Positions 9,224 through 17,296 of a stretch of DNA of 64,000 bases are shown here, piece by piece (the first letter of the stretch is position 1; every line of letters begins with the position of its first letter). Made by a program: the position numbers and the translations under genes. A model generated the notes under the pieces. It did not search any database. It was not told where the DNA came from and saw nothing but the letters and a program-made list of their open reading frames with translations. Origin of the DNA: Acidobacteriota bacterium. Lineage in GTDB: Bacteria > Acidobacteriota > Terriglobia > Terriglobales > Acidobacteriaceae. The DNA lies in the NCBI GenBank assembly GCA_013289685.1, contig JABCZL010000006.1, positions 186,001-250,000 on the forward strand, read 5' to 3'.

Positions 9224-9309
9224 TGCCGGGCTACCGATTGCTACCTTTTGAATCTCACTTCTTCGCGTTCGATCTGTGATTTTGCTCGTACACGACGAAA
9301 GGCACTGCC

Positions 9310-10821
9310 GTGAAATCGTCGAAAAAAATCGTATTCTTCGTTGCGTCATTCTCCAGCATTGAGGCCACTGCTCCCCTCGGCATCCTTGCCATCGCGACTC
9401 CTCTCTTAGAAGCGGGATACCAGATCTGCATTATCGACGCGTCGATTACTCCGGACTACAAAAAACGAATCATGGAGGAAGTAAAAGATGCCCTCTGCCT
9501 GGGCATTTCCCTGGTCACCGGGCCCATGATTCGCGAGACCGTTGAAGTTGCCCGCGCCATCAAGAAGTGGGACCCTGATTTTCCGATTGTTCTGGGCGGA
9601 TGGCACCCTTCTCTGCTTCCCACGCAGACGCTCGAAGCACCTTACGTAGACATCGTGGTTCGTGCCCAGGGTGAGGAAAGCATGCTGGCGGTAGCCGACC
9701 GCTTGCGGGATGATGCTTCCCTGGCGGATGTTCTCGGCGTCGGATTCAAGATCGACGGCAAACTCCACTTCACTCCAGACCGACCGCTAAAGAGGCTGGA
9801 GCAAATGCCGGCCAAGGCGTATCACCTGGCGGACTTTGATGCTTACGAGAAAATCTGTGGCCGCCGCTGGGCCATGTACGTGTCCAGTCTGGCGTGTCCG
9901 TTCAATTGCGCCTACTGCACGAACGCCGGTGTTTACGGACGCAAGTGGAACTGCCTCCCGGTCGAGCAAGTAGTCGCTGAAACCATCGAACTGACGCGAC
10001 GTTACCGCCTCGATCTCTTGTGGCTGGCCGATGACAATTTCCTGGTGGACCTCGACCGTTCGCTCAAGATCGCAGAAGGTTTGATTAAGGCGGGAGCCAA
10101 CTTTAAGTGGAGTATTCAAGCCACGACCAATCTAACAGCTCGTCTCAGCATCAGCGAGTTGACCCTGTTGCGTCGTTCCGGGCTGCATCAGATCTGTCAG
10201 GGGATCGAGACGGCTTCTCCCACCGTCATGAAGCTGATGAACAAAGATTTTCAGGTTCTTGGCGACATCTATCAATCCACGGAGCGTTGCATCAAGGCGG
10301 GAGTGATCCCGTCATTCAACATCATTTTTGGGTTTCCCGGCGAAGGCCCGAAAGAAAGACGCGAGACCGTCAACTTCATGATGGACATTTGCCGGAAGTT
10401 TCCCGGCGCAGAATTCTGGACGAACATCTTTACGCCATATCCGGGTTCGCCAATCTTTCATCAGACGGCCCAACTGGGAATCGAAGTCCCAAAAACTCTG
10501 GAAGGCTGGGCGGACTATTTCCCGCGCTACACGGTTCTGCCCTGGCTCAAAGGCAGCGATCACCAGCGCGTTCAGACCATGCGCGATTACCTGCGCATCG
10601 CCTTCGATCGCGAACCCATCGCCACCACCGGCCACGGACGATTCGCCAAGGCGATTCAGCACCTGACGGCCTACCCGGCGCGCGTACGCCTGAATTTCGA
10701 CTTTTACAGTTTCCCGGTCGAACTGTGGATTAATCGTCAGCTGAAGAACATTGTGAAATTACCCAAGCCGAGCGTGGACGCGAAAAGGCTGCAGCCGGAA
10801 ACGGCGCCGACCTGCACGTGA
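9310..10821 (+). CDS. B12-binding-type radical SAM protein
   Basis: A 503-residue protein starting at a GTG. The N-terminal B12-binding-like domain contains LGISLVTGPMIRETVEVARA and PIVLGGWHPSL; the radical SAM motif SLACPFNCAYC has Cys 196, 200 and 203, with Ala in place of the usual Gly before the first cysteine. ICQGIETASPTVMKLMNKDF and the FTPYPGSPIF loop match the protein at 3680-5185, its closest relative in the window. It is preceded by the GACA-repeat element at 9195-9223 and followed by a 125-bp gap, so it may be a single-gene unit. Substrate unknown. Confidence 0.9.
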   Translation: MKSSKKIVFFVASFSSIEATAPLGILAIATPLLEAGYQICIIDASITPDYKKRIMEEVKDALCLGISLVTGPMIRETVEVARAIKKWDPDFPIVLGGWHPSLLPTQTLEAPYVDIVVRAQGEESMLAVADRLRDDASLADVLGVGFKIDGKLHFTPDRPLKRLEQMPAKAYHLADFDAYEKICGRRWAMYVSSLACPFNCAYCTNAGVYGRKWNCLPVEQVVAETIELTRRYRLDLLWLADDNFLVDLDRSLKIAEGLIKAGANFKWSIQATTNLTARLSISELTLLRRSGLHQICQGIETASPTVMKLMNKDFQVLGDIYQSTERCIKAGVIPSFNIIFGFPGEGPKERRETVNFMMDICRKFPGAEFWTNIFTPYPGSPIFHQTAQLGIEVPKTLEGWADYFPRYTVLPWLKGSDHQRVQTMRDYLRIAFDREPIATTGHGRFAKAIQHLTAYPARVRLNFDFYSFPVELWINRQLKNIVKLPKPSVDAKRLQPETAPTCT

Positions 10822-10946
10822 TTGCTTCAAGCGCTATCTCTCCGCGCAAGGCGACAGCTTATGATGCGGTCTCGGCATAGACCGAAACGCCGCCCTTGAA
10901 AAGGGCGTCGGCCAATCTTGGGCAAGACATTGCGTTCGCTTCCTGC

Positions 10947-13085
10947 ATGCATCAAGCAACCGAAATCCGCCTCAGCACCGACTCTTCTGACATCGATAAC
11001 TTGTCGGCAAGCCCGCCGCCATCACCAAAATTCCTCAATTGGTTACCTGCCGTCGAATGGTGCATAATCGCGATTCTGGCAGTGGCCTTCGTCGGGCTTA
11101 CCCTTGTGCCAGGATGGCGGCATCTGAAAAGTGAATTCCCGGATTACTACCTGGCAGCAGAACTCTATCACCAGGGTACTCCACTCGACCGCGTTTATGA
11201 ATGGACCTGGTTCCAACGTCAAAACGATCACCTGGGAGTGCTCGAAGGTCTGGTAAGCTTTGCGCCCAACCCTCCGACGTCGATACTTCCGCTGCTGCCG
11301 CTGACAAGGTTGAAGCCGCTTGCTGCGAAGCGCGTCTGGATCGTATCGAATCTTGTACTTCTTGCTCTTTCATTGTTCACGCTTCGTTATACGACACTAT
11401 TGGGCTGGCGCCGTCTCATCCTTATCACTCTGCTATGCACTCTTCCGCTCAGGGTCGATTTCATGTTTGCGCGATACTACGTATTGATCCTGTTTCTTAT
11501 CTGCGCTGCTTACTATGTCTCGTACCGAAACAGGCATTGGGCTGCGGGAGTGGTATGGTCCGCTGCAGCGGCAATGAAGCTATTCCCGGCAATTTGTGTG
11601 ATCTTATTCATTCGGAAGCGAAATTGGCGAGCCCTGACTGGCTTTGTGATTGGAGCAATGACGCTTGTGGCCATTTCGATCGGCCTGTTCGGGGCAGAAG
11701 TCCACCAAGTCTTCGTCCGAGAAGTCTTGCCTCAAGCCTCGCGGGGGGACTGGCTCGGGCCTTACTACTTGTCTCAGAACTCCTTTATCACTCTCTGGAG
11801 CCATTTGTTTCTAATGGAACCGGAACTCAATCCGACGCCCTTGATCAATTCGTCCGTCCTTTACGCACTGGCGACGGCAACAACGGTCGCGGCGCTGGTG
11901 TTTGGGTTCCTGATATCGGCAAAAAGCGACAATACTTCACATGCCGAAGCATTGCGATGGGCGGCGCTGCTGCCCCTGATGTTATTGCTTTCCACGTATG
12001 CGAGTGCGGATCACTCGTGCCTCCTGATCTTTACTGCCATTGTTGGTTTTGACGCCTTGCTCGCCATCGGCAACTTCAAGACAGCCTTCACACTCCTTGT
12101 CCTGTATGTGATTGCCGCTGCACCAATACCGCTGAGGATGACGGACTGGTTTCCACACAGGCTCATCGCTATCAGCGCTCTCTACACATTGCTGCTGTAT
12201 AGCTTGTGGGACGATGCGGCTAAGCGGCAGGCAAGGCGCTGGTGGGCTATCGGCGTGATTGCGGTCATGGTTCTAGCAATCCACAACTATCACCTCGCGA
12301 ACCGTACCGAAGACTTCAGCCGCCGCCTGCAGACCGGTAGCAATGGATATCGATTCGCCAATCCTGTTCCTGTGGCCAATGGAGTGGCCTTTACAGAAAT
12401 GGAGATCGATAAGTACCGGCCGATACTTCTCACCAACGGCGCGGCGAACGACATGTCGCTGCCAGGAGATGCTCTCTCGGTTGCTGGCTCGCGGAGCAGC
12501 GATCTGCTCTATTCTGAACTAGCGGGCCAGAGATCACAGCTCGTCAAGATTCCGACTGCAGGCGTTTCCGAAACTATCACCGAAGGCCAGGATCCCGCTC
12601 TGTCACCCAATGGAAAGTGGCTGGTTTTCATCCGAGAGGAGCAAGGAATCCGGACGGGATGGCTGTTGGCAACCGATTCTCCCGGTGCCACTCAACTTGT
12701 TCTGCCAAAAACGTACCAGCCTCTCGACGTAACGGTAACGAATGATGGAGATGTGATCGCAGCCGCTGGAAGCGTCAGTGATCCGCATTTTTTGCTCGTC
12801 CGTCGCGAAACGCCCGAAGTGACACAATTGTCGGATTTTCGCGCTCCCATCAGGTATCCAGCAATATCGCCTGACGGCAAGCGACTGGCATTCAGCCGGC
12901 GCGAGCGCGGGTCGTGGCACTTGTTTGCCAGAACATTGGGAACTGGATCCGAACAACAGCTAACCCACACGCCTTGCAATGCGATTTCTCCCTCATGGGC
13001 AGATAATCACACTCTGCTGTACGCGACCGATTGCGGCCGCGGCGTGGGCTTGAGCGCCATCGCACGCGTCGTTCTGCCGGATTAG
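10947..13085 (+). CDS. GT87 (DUF2029) membrane glycosyltransferase fused to a TolB-type beta-propeller
   Basis: The first about 460 residues form a polytopic membrane protein (roughly ten hydrophobic segments) with the DUF2029/GT87 signature: FPDYYLAAELYHQGTPLDR in the first periplasmic loop, which carries the catalytic Asp of this family, and ARYYVLILFLICAAYY. GT87 enzymes use polyprenyl-phosphate sugars on the periplasmic face. Residues from about 480 hold PD40/TolB repeats (DPALSPNGKWLVFIREEQ, YPAISPDGKRLAFSRRERG, the latter ending in a WHLFARTLGTG strand). The ATG at 10947 is chosen; an in-frame TTG at 10896 would add 17 residues. The propeller may bind a glycan or protein partner outside the membrane. 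The next gene starts 3 bp later. Confidence 0.75.
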   Translation: MHQATEIRLSTDSSDIDNLSASPPPSPKFLNWLPAVEWCIIAILAVAFVGLTLVPGWRHLKSEFPDYYLAAELYHQGTPLDRVYEWTWFQRQNDHLGVLEGLVSFAPNPPTSILPLLPLTRLKPLAAKRVWIVSNLVLLALSLFTLRYTTLLGWRRLILITLLCTLPLRVDFMFARYYVLILFLICAAYYVSYRNRHWAAGVVWSAAAAMKLFPAICVILFIRKRNWRALTGFVIGAMTLVAISIGLFGAEVHQVFVREVLPQASRGDWLGPYYLSQNSFITLWSHLFLMEPELNPTPLINSSVLYALATATTVAALVFGFLISAKSDNTSHAEALRWAALLPLMLLLSTYASADHSCLLIFTAIVGFDALLAIGNFKTAFTLLVLYVIAAAPIPLRMTDWFPHRLIAISALYTLLLYSLWDDAAKRQARRWWAIGVIAVMVLAIHNYHLANRTEDFSRRLQTGSNGYRFANPVPVANGVAFTEMEIDKYRPILLTNGAANDMSLPGDALSVAGSRSSDLLYSELAGQRSQLVKIPTAGVSETITEGQDPALSPNGKWLVFIREEQGIRTGWLLATDSPGATQLVLPKTYQPLDVTVTNDGDVIAAAGSVSDPHFLLVRRETPEVTQLSDFRAPIRYPAISPDGKRLAFSRRERGSWHLFARTLGTGSEQQLTHTPCNAISPSWADNHTLLYATDCGRGVGLSAIARVVLPD

Positions 13086-13088
13086 GTA

Positions 13089-14381
13089 ATGATTAATTCA
13101 GTCGAGCTCGAAGAGCGATCACACTCCGCAGACCGGGGCTCGACTGGTGCCTTGACGATCGACACCCGAGCTGTTCAATCTCGAATAATATCGCCTCTCC
13201 TGAGATTCTTGTCACGCTGCTGCTTTGGACTGGGCTACACCATTGTCGCCGTAGCGGTTCTGGCATCTTTCGTCGAGTGTGTGTCCTGGATGATTTGTTC
13301 CCTCCACCCACTTACACGGCAGGCTCAATTTGAGAATCAGAAAGCAAGTCCGGTGTATAAGGAAGCGGAGTGGGCGCACGAATTCTGGATACAGGAAGGT
13401 TTGCGGCAAGAAAAGCCCAGAGCTTACGTACCATTTCGGCTCTGGGGTGTCACCGAGTGGCACAGCAAGTACATCAACAACGACTTGGGAGTGGGAGGAT
13501 TTTGGCGCAGAACGATGAACCCAGGCAACTGCGTCACATCAAACTCTTTGAATGTATGGACGTTTGGCGGATCGACCATGTATGGGGTGGGCGTGCCGGA
13601 CTGGGCCACTATGCCGTCGTACTTCTCACGTGAATTGAACGCTGGCGGGCAGAATTGCGTGCTCGTCTCCAATTTCGGAGTTGAAGGCTACGTCACGGAT
13701 CAGGAGTTGATCCTGCTCGAAGAACAGCTCAAGGTAGGAGGGCATCCCGATGTCGTGATCTTCTATGACGGCCTCAACGATTCTATGTCGCAGTGCGCTA
13801 CGGGCCCTCCACCGCCGCATGGCGCGTACCGAACTATCAAGTCTCGGGTTGAGGGGTCTCCGTCTGCCAGGCTCGATTTCCTCCAGAAGTCCTACGCTGT
13901 GCGGCTTGCGGGGGAACTCTTAGTGCGTTTCCATCGTCCACGCTCGGTTGCGCTTCAGGCTTCGGAAGTGCAGCCGAGAATCATGAACGTAGTGTCCAAG
14001 TATGAGGCAAATGTGCTGCTGGTGCGAGCCCTCGCCGGGGCATACGGATTTAAGCTGTATCCCTTCTGGCAGCCACTCCTTACGTACGGACACACGCCAC
14101 TTGTTCCCTTTGAACAACGCCTGGCAAGAGCGGATGCCAGCGACATTCCGGCAGACAATGCCTGCCTTCTCATGATGGCGGCAACGTACCATGAGGCGGA
14201 GCGCCGCGCTGCGCAGGAGGGAAACTTTGTTTTTCTCGGTGGCGTGTTCGATTCGACGAAGGAACCCGTTTATATTGATCAAGGCCATCTCGGTCCTCGC
14301 GGTAACGAAGTCGTGGCACAAGCAATCGCAAACTACATGCGTGATCATCCCGGAAAACAGCAATCCGCTCCGCGGAATTAA
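13089..14381 (+). CDS. Membrane-anchored SGNH/GDSL-like hydrolase
   Basis: A 430-residue protein with one transmembrane segment near 45-66 and a periplasmic SGNH-type domain. Block I is WTFGGSTMYG with the candidate nucleophile Ser162; block II is SNFGVEGYVT; block III is FYDGLND (227-231); the C-terminal YIDQGHLGPRGNEVV supplies the Asp-x-x-His pair. SGNH proteins of polysaccharide loci act as O-acetyl esterases or transferases. A clear paralogue is encoded on the opposite strand at 17297-18523, sharing VPDWATxPSYxxRELNA-type strings. It follows the GT87 gene by 3 bp and precedes DUF5989 by 11 bp, so it belongs to the carbamoyltransferase operon. Confidence 0.75.
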   Translation: MINSVELEERSHSADRGSTGALTIDTRAVQSRIISPLLRFLSRCCFGLGYTIVAVAVLASFVECVSWMICSLHPLTRQAQFENQKASPVYKEAEWAHEFWIQEGLRQEKPRAYVPFRLWGVTEWHSKYINNDLGVGGFWRRTMNPGNCVTSNSLNVWTFGGSTMYGVGVPDWATMPSYFSRELNAGGQNCVLVSNFGVEGYVTDQELILLEEQLKVGGHPDVVIFYDGLNDSMSQCATGPPPPHGAYRTIKSRVEGSPSARLDFLQKSYAVRLAGELLVRFHRPRSVALQASEVQPRIMNVVSKYEANVLLVRALAGAYGFKLYPFWQPLLTYGHTPLVPFEQRLARADASDIPADNACLLMMAATYHEAERRAAQEGNFVFLGGVFDSTKEPVYIDQGHLGPRGNEVVAQAIANYMRDHPGKQQSAPRN

Positions 14382-14392
14382 GAAAAGGAATT

Positions 14393-14581
14393 ATGGGTAT
14401 CGCGAATACTGCACGGACCACGGCAGCCCGTTTTGGAATCGTCGGCGAATTGTTTTCCTTTTTTTGGAACAACAAAAGATGGTGGCTTGTGCCCATGTTG
14501 GTCGCTCTGTTCCTAATTGGTGCACTCATTCTTCTGGCACAGAGCTCCGCTGTAGCACCCTTTATCTACACGTTGTTCTAG
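14393..14581 (+). CDS. DUF5989 family small membrane protein
   Basis: A 62-residue protein with the DUF5989 layout: a short amphipathic N-terminus (FGIVGELFSFFWNNKRWWLV) and one transmembrane helix (about 33-52). Members are usually found immediately upstream of a carbamoyltransferase and a second small membrane protein, exactly the order seen here. The function is unknown; membrane anchoring or partner recruitment for the carbamoyltransferase is an inference from conserved gene order. Confidence 0.8.
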   Translation: MGIANTARTTAARFGIVGELFSFFWNNKRWWLVPMLVALFLIGALILLAQSSAVAPFIYTLF

Positions 14582-14589
14582 GGCACCCC

Positions 14590-14808
14590 ATGCTCAAGCA
14601 AGTCTGGCAAAGATGGAAACGAATAGCTCGGGCAGTGGGAACGTTTCAGGCGCGAATACTGCTTACCGTTTTCTACGCGGTGCTTGTGCTCCCTTTTGGT
14701 ATCGTTGTGCGCCTGTTCTCGGACCCTTTGCGAATACAGCGTCGGCCTACCCAATGGCTCGAACGTCCTGACGAGACCCACGATCTTCAGTGGGCCAAAA
14801 GGCAGTGA
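14590..14808 (+). CDS. Small membrane protein of a carbamoyltransferase operon
   Basis: A 72-residue product starting MLKQVWQRWKRIARAVGTFQ. It has one hydrophobic helix (ARILLTVFYAVLVLPFGIVV, residues about 21-40) followed by a polar tail containing RPDETHDLQWAKRQ. It begins 8 bp after DUF5989 and ends 3 bp before the carbamoyltransferase. The position and shape match the small membrane proteins (SxtJ-like or unnamed) commonly seen in such trios, but the length is shorter than typical SxtJ proteins. Function unknown. Confidence 0.7.
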   Translation: MLKQVWQRWKRIARAVGTFQARILLTVFYAVLVLPFGIVVRLFSDPLRIQRRPTQWLERPDETHDLQWAKRQ

Positions 14809-14811
14809 ACG

Positions 14812-16590
14812 GTGTACGTCCTCGGAGTTTCCTGCTATTACCATGATGCCGCGGCAGCCCTCCTCCACGACGGAATGCTCGTGGCGGCCGCGGAGGAAGA
14901 GCGGTTCTCGCGGGTGAAGCATGACTTCGGCTTTCCCCGGAACGCAATTCGTTTCTGCCTCGAGCAAGCCGAAATCGAAGGCAGGGATCTGGACTACGTA
15001 GTTTTCTTTGAAAAACCCTTCCGCAAGTTCGACCGCATTCTGATGGCTACCCTGCAGACTTACCCCCAATCTTGGAAGGTGTTTCGCGAGTCTATGATTT
15101 CGTGGATGGTCGACAAACTCTGGGTCGGAACTACGCTCCAAACCGAACTCGGCGTAAGCAAGGACAAAGTACTTTTTTGCGAGCATCACCTCTCGCATGC
15201 GGCGAGCGCCTATCTGTGCTCCCCTTTCGACGAAGCGGCGATTCTTACTGTCGATGGCGTTGGAGAATGGGTCACTGCAGCGTACGGCGTCGGCCAGGGA
15301 AGTGAGATTCGCCTCTTAAAGCAGATTGAGTTTCCTCACTCGCTCGGACTCCTCTACAGCGCCTTCACCGCATTTCTCGGTTTCGAGGTGAACGAGGGCG
15401 AGTACAAGGTCATGGGCATGGCCCCGTATGGCGTGCCTCGTTACGTGGACAAGGTCTGGAGGCTGGTCACGCAGAACCGCGACGGATCCTTTTCGCTGAA
15501 CATGGATTACTTCTGCTTCCACAATTCGACTGACCAGACTTACAACCAACGGTTTGTCGCCCTCTTTGGTAAACCGCGGCCGAGTGAGCTGCAATTTTTC
15601 ACAAAAGTAACGGGTTTCCCGAAGTACTTCGGCGAGCCGCCGGGAAGCTACAATGAACTCTGCTACGTCAATCAGCATTACGCCGACATCGCCGCCAGCA
15701 TTCAACGAGCGACGGAAGACCTTCTGTTGAACATGGCGAACCATCTGCATCGCGACACGGGTCTAAGGCGGCTTTGCATCGCAGGCGGCGTTGCCCTGAA
15801 CAGCGTAGCGAATGCTCGCATCCTTAAAGAGACTCCTTTTGAAGAGCTGTTCGTGCAACCGGCGGCGGGCGATGGGGGCGGAGCTTTAGGAGCGGCTTTG
15901 TGGGCCTACAACAGCTTGCTCGGCAAACCTCGCCTCTTCACCATGCAGCACGCCTATTGGGGCCGCCCCAATTCTGATGCGCAGATTGGTGATTTTCTGC
16001 GTCAACACGCCATCCCATTTCGGCATTTCGATGATGAGAACGAACTGCTTGACCAGGTCGTTGACCGCCTGACGCAAGGCAAGGTTATCGGCTGGTCCCA
16101 AGGACGATTCGAGTGGGGACCGCGGGCACTCGGCAACCGGAGCATTCTTGCTGATCCGCGAAACCCTGGGATGAAAGACATCGTAAACGCGAAGATCAAG
16201 TTCCGCGAACCATACCGTCCCTTCGCGCCCTCAGTCCTCGCAGAATGCGCGGAAAAATATTTTGACCTGCCGCAAGCACAGAGCCACCACCCGGCCCGAT
16301 ACATGCTCTACGTCGCTCCGGTCCGAGAGAGCCAGCGAAGTGCATTGCCGGCGATCACTCACGTGGACGGGACCGCACGGTTGCAAACGGTTTTTCGCGA
16401 CCAGAACCCGCGATACTATCGGTTGATCGAGCGTTTCGGACAAGCGACCGGTGTTCCGGTCGTGCTCAACACTTCGTTTAATCTTCGAGGCGAGCCGATC
16501 GTGAATACCGCAGCCAACGCCTTTCAAACATTCTCCAACAGCGAGATGGATACTCTCGTATTGGAGACTTTCTTGGTGGATAAGAAGTAA
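14812..16590 (+). CDS. Carbamoyltransferase (NodU/CmcH family)
   Basis: A 592-residue enzyme with a GTG start 3 bp after the previous stop. The N-terminal domain opens with VLGVSCYYHDAAAALLHDG and EEERFSRVKHD, and ILTVDGVGEWVTAAYG forms the ASKHA-type nucleotide site. Around residue 320 IAGGVALNSVANARI appears, and the C-terminal domain has WSQGRFEWGPRALGNRSILADPR followed by LNTSFNLRGEPIV (the first string shown without its final four motif residues). These enzymes transfer a carbamoyl group from carbamoyl phosphate to a hydroxyl of a sugar or polyketide, through carbamoyl-adenylate. Length and motifs are complete, so it should be active. The substrate could be a glycan or lipid head group made nearby. 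Confidence 0.93.
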   Translation: MYVLGVSCYYHDAAAALLHDGMLVAAAEEERFSRVKHDFGFPRNAIRFCLEQAEIEGRDLDYVVFFEKPFRKFDRILMATLQTYPQSWKVFRESMISWMVDKLWVGTTLQTELGVSKDKVLFCEHHLSHAASAYLCSPFDEAAILTVDGVGEWVTAAYGVGQGSEIRLLKQIEFPHSLGLLYSAFTAFLGFEVNEGEYKVMGMAPYGVPRYVDKVWRLVTQNRDGSFSLNMDYFCFHNSTDQTYNQRFVALFGKPRPSELQFFTKVTGFPKYFGEPPGSYNELCYVNQHYADIAASIQRATEDLLLNMANHLHRDTGLRRLCIAGGVALNSVANARILKETPFEELFVQPAAGDGGGALGAALWAYNSLLGKPRLFTMQHAYWGRPNSDAQIGDFLRQHAIPFRHFDDENELLDQVVDRLTQGKVIGWSQGRFEWGPRALGNRSILADPRNPGMKDIVNAKIKFREPYRPFAPSVLAECAEKYFDLPQAQSHHPARYMLYVAPVRESQRSALPAITHVDGTARLQTVFRDQNPRYYRLIERFGQATGVPVVLNTSFNLRGEPIVNTAANAFQTFSNSEMDTLVLETFLVDKK

Positions 16591-17192
16591 TGGAAAACAG
16601 GGATCAGGAAATCAGCTTCTCCACTAATCGGTCTTTCGGTGCCGCACCAGGTCAGATCCCTCGCGCAAAGAATCGCCTCTCTGCAAAGCATGCCTTGTTC
16701 TTTGTGTTGGGCCTTATGACTCTATTCGTCTTGTACCACAACGAACAATTCTTCATAGACCACAGGTCAAACACCTGGAAGTTTTTCTCCCCGGTCTTCG
16801 GCAAGCTGATGGTTCACGCCTTGGGAGGTGCGACGGCGTTAGTGCTGGGTGCTGTTCAGTTTTCCACGAGGCTGCGCCAGCATCACCCTGCGGTTCATCG
16901 CTGGTGTGGCCGTTGTTATATAGCAGGTGTGCTGCTTGCGGCGCCCATGGCGGTCTATCTGTCATTCACTCACGGTATACGGACAATGTCGACTGAAACC
17001 GTCGTGCAATCTTTGCTATGGGCGCTTACCAGCTTGATGGCACTTCGTGCAGCCCGAAGACGGAACTTTGAAGTGCACAGGCAATGGGTTATGAGGAGCT
17101 ATGCGGTCACGCTGATATTTGTAGTAAACCGTGTCATACTGGACCTGCCCTTTGCGCCAACCACTGATGTCGGAGCCGAACGCCTGACCTAG
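16590..17192 (+). CDS. DUF2306 membrane protein, apparently truncated by an in-frame amber codon
   Basis: Its ATG overlaps the carbamoyltransferase stop (TAATG). The product has several transmembrane helices and the DUF2306 pattern: LVHALGGATALVLGAVQF-like helix, HPAVHRWCGRCYIAGVL, and a RRNFEVHRQWVMRSYAVTL string near the end. The frame stops at TAG 17190-17192, but reading on in frame gives 25 further residues (TLVVGAVFVPQLIINWQQLF then AQRTL) up to TAA at 17268-17270. Those residues look like the missing last helix of the family, so the TAG is probably a recent nonsense mutation or sequencing error. Function of DUF2306 is unknown. Confidence 0.75.
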   Translation: MENRDQEISFSTNRSFGAAPGQIPRAKNRLSAKHALFFVLGLMTLFVLYHNEQFFIDHRSNTWKFFSPVFGKLMVHALGGATALVLGAVQFSTRLRQHHPAVHRWCGRCYIAGVLLAAPMAVYLSFTHGIRTMSTETVVQSLLWALTSLMALRAARRRNFEVHRQWVMRSYAVTLIFVVNRVILDLPFAPTTDVGAERLT

Positions 17193-17296
17193 ACACTTGT
17201 TGTTGGTGCAGTGTTCGTGCCTCAATTGATCATCAATTGGCAGCAGTTGTTCGCACAGCGCACCCTCTAATCAGAACTCCTGCCCTGCAGGCGATC

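Noticed and set aside
17222-17238. Perfect 17-bp palindrome CAATTGATCATCAATTG
   Set aside because: It has no T-run and falls within the readthrough coding part of the DUF2306 gene, so a terminator or operator role is not supported.
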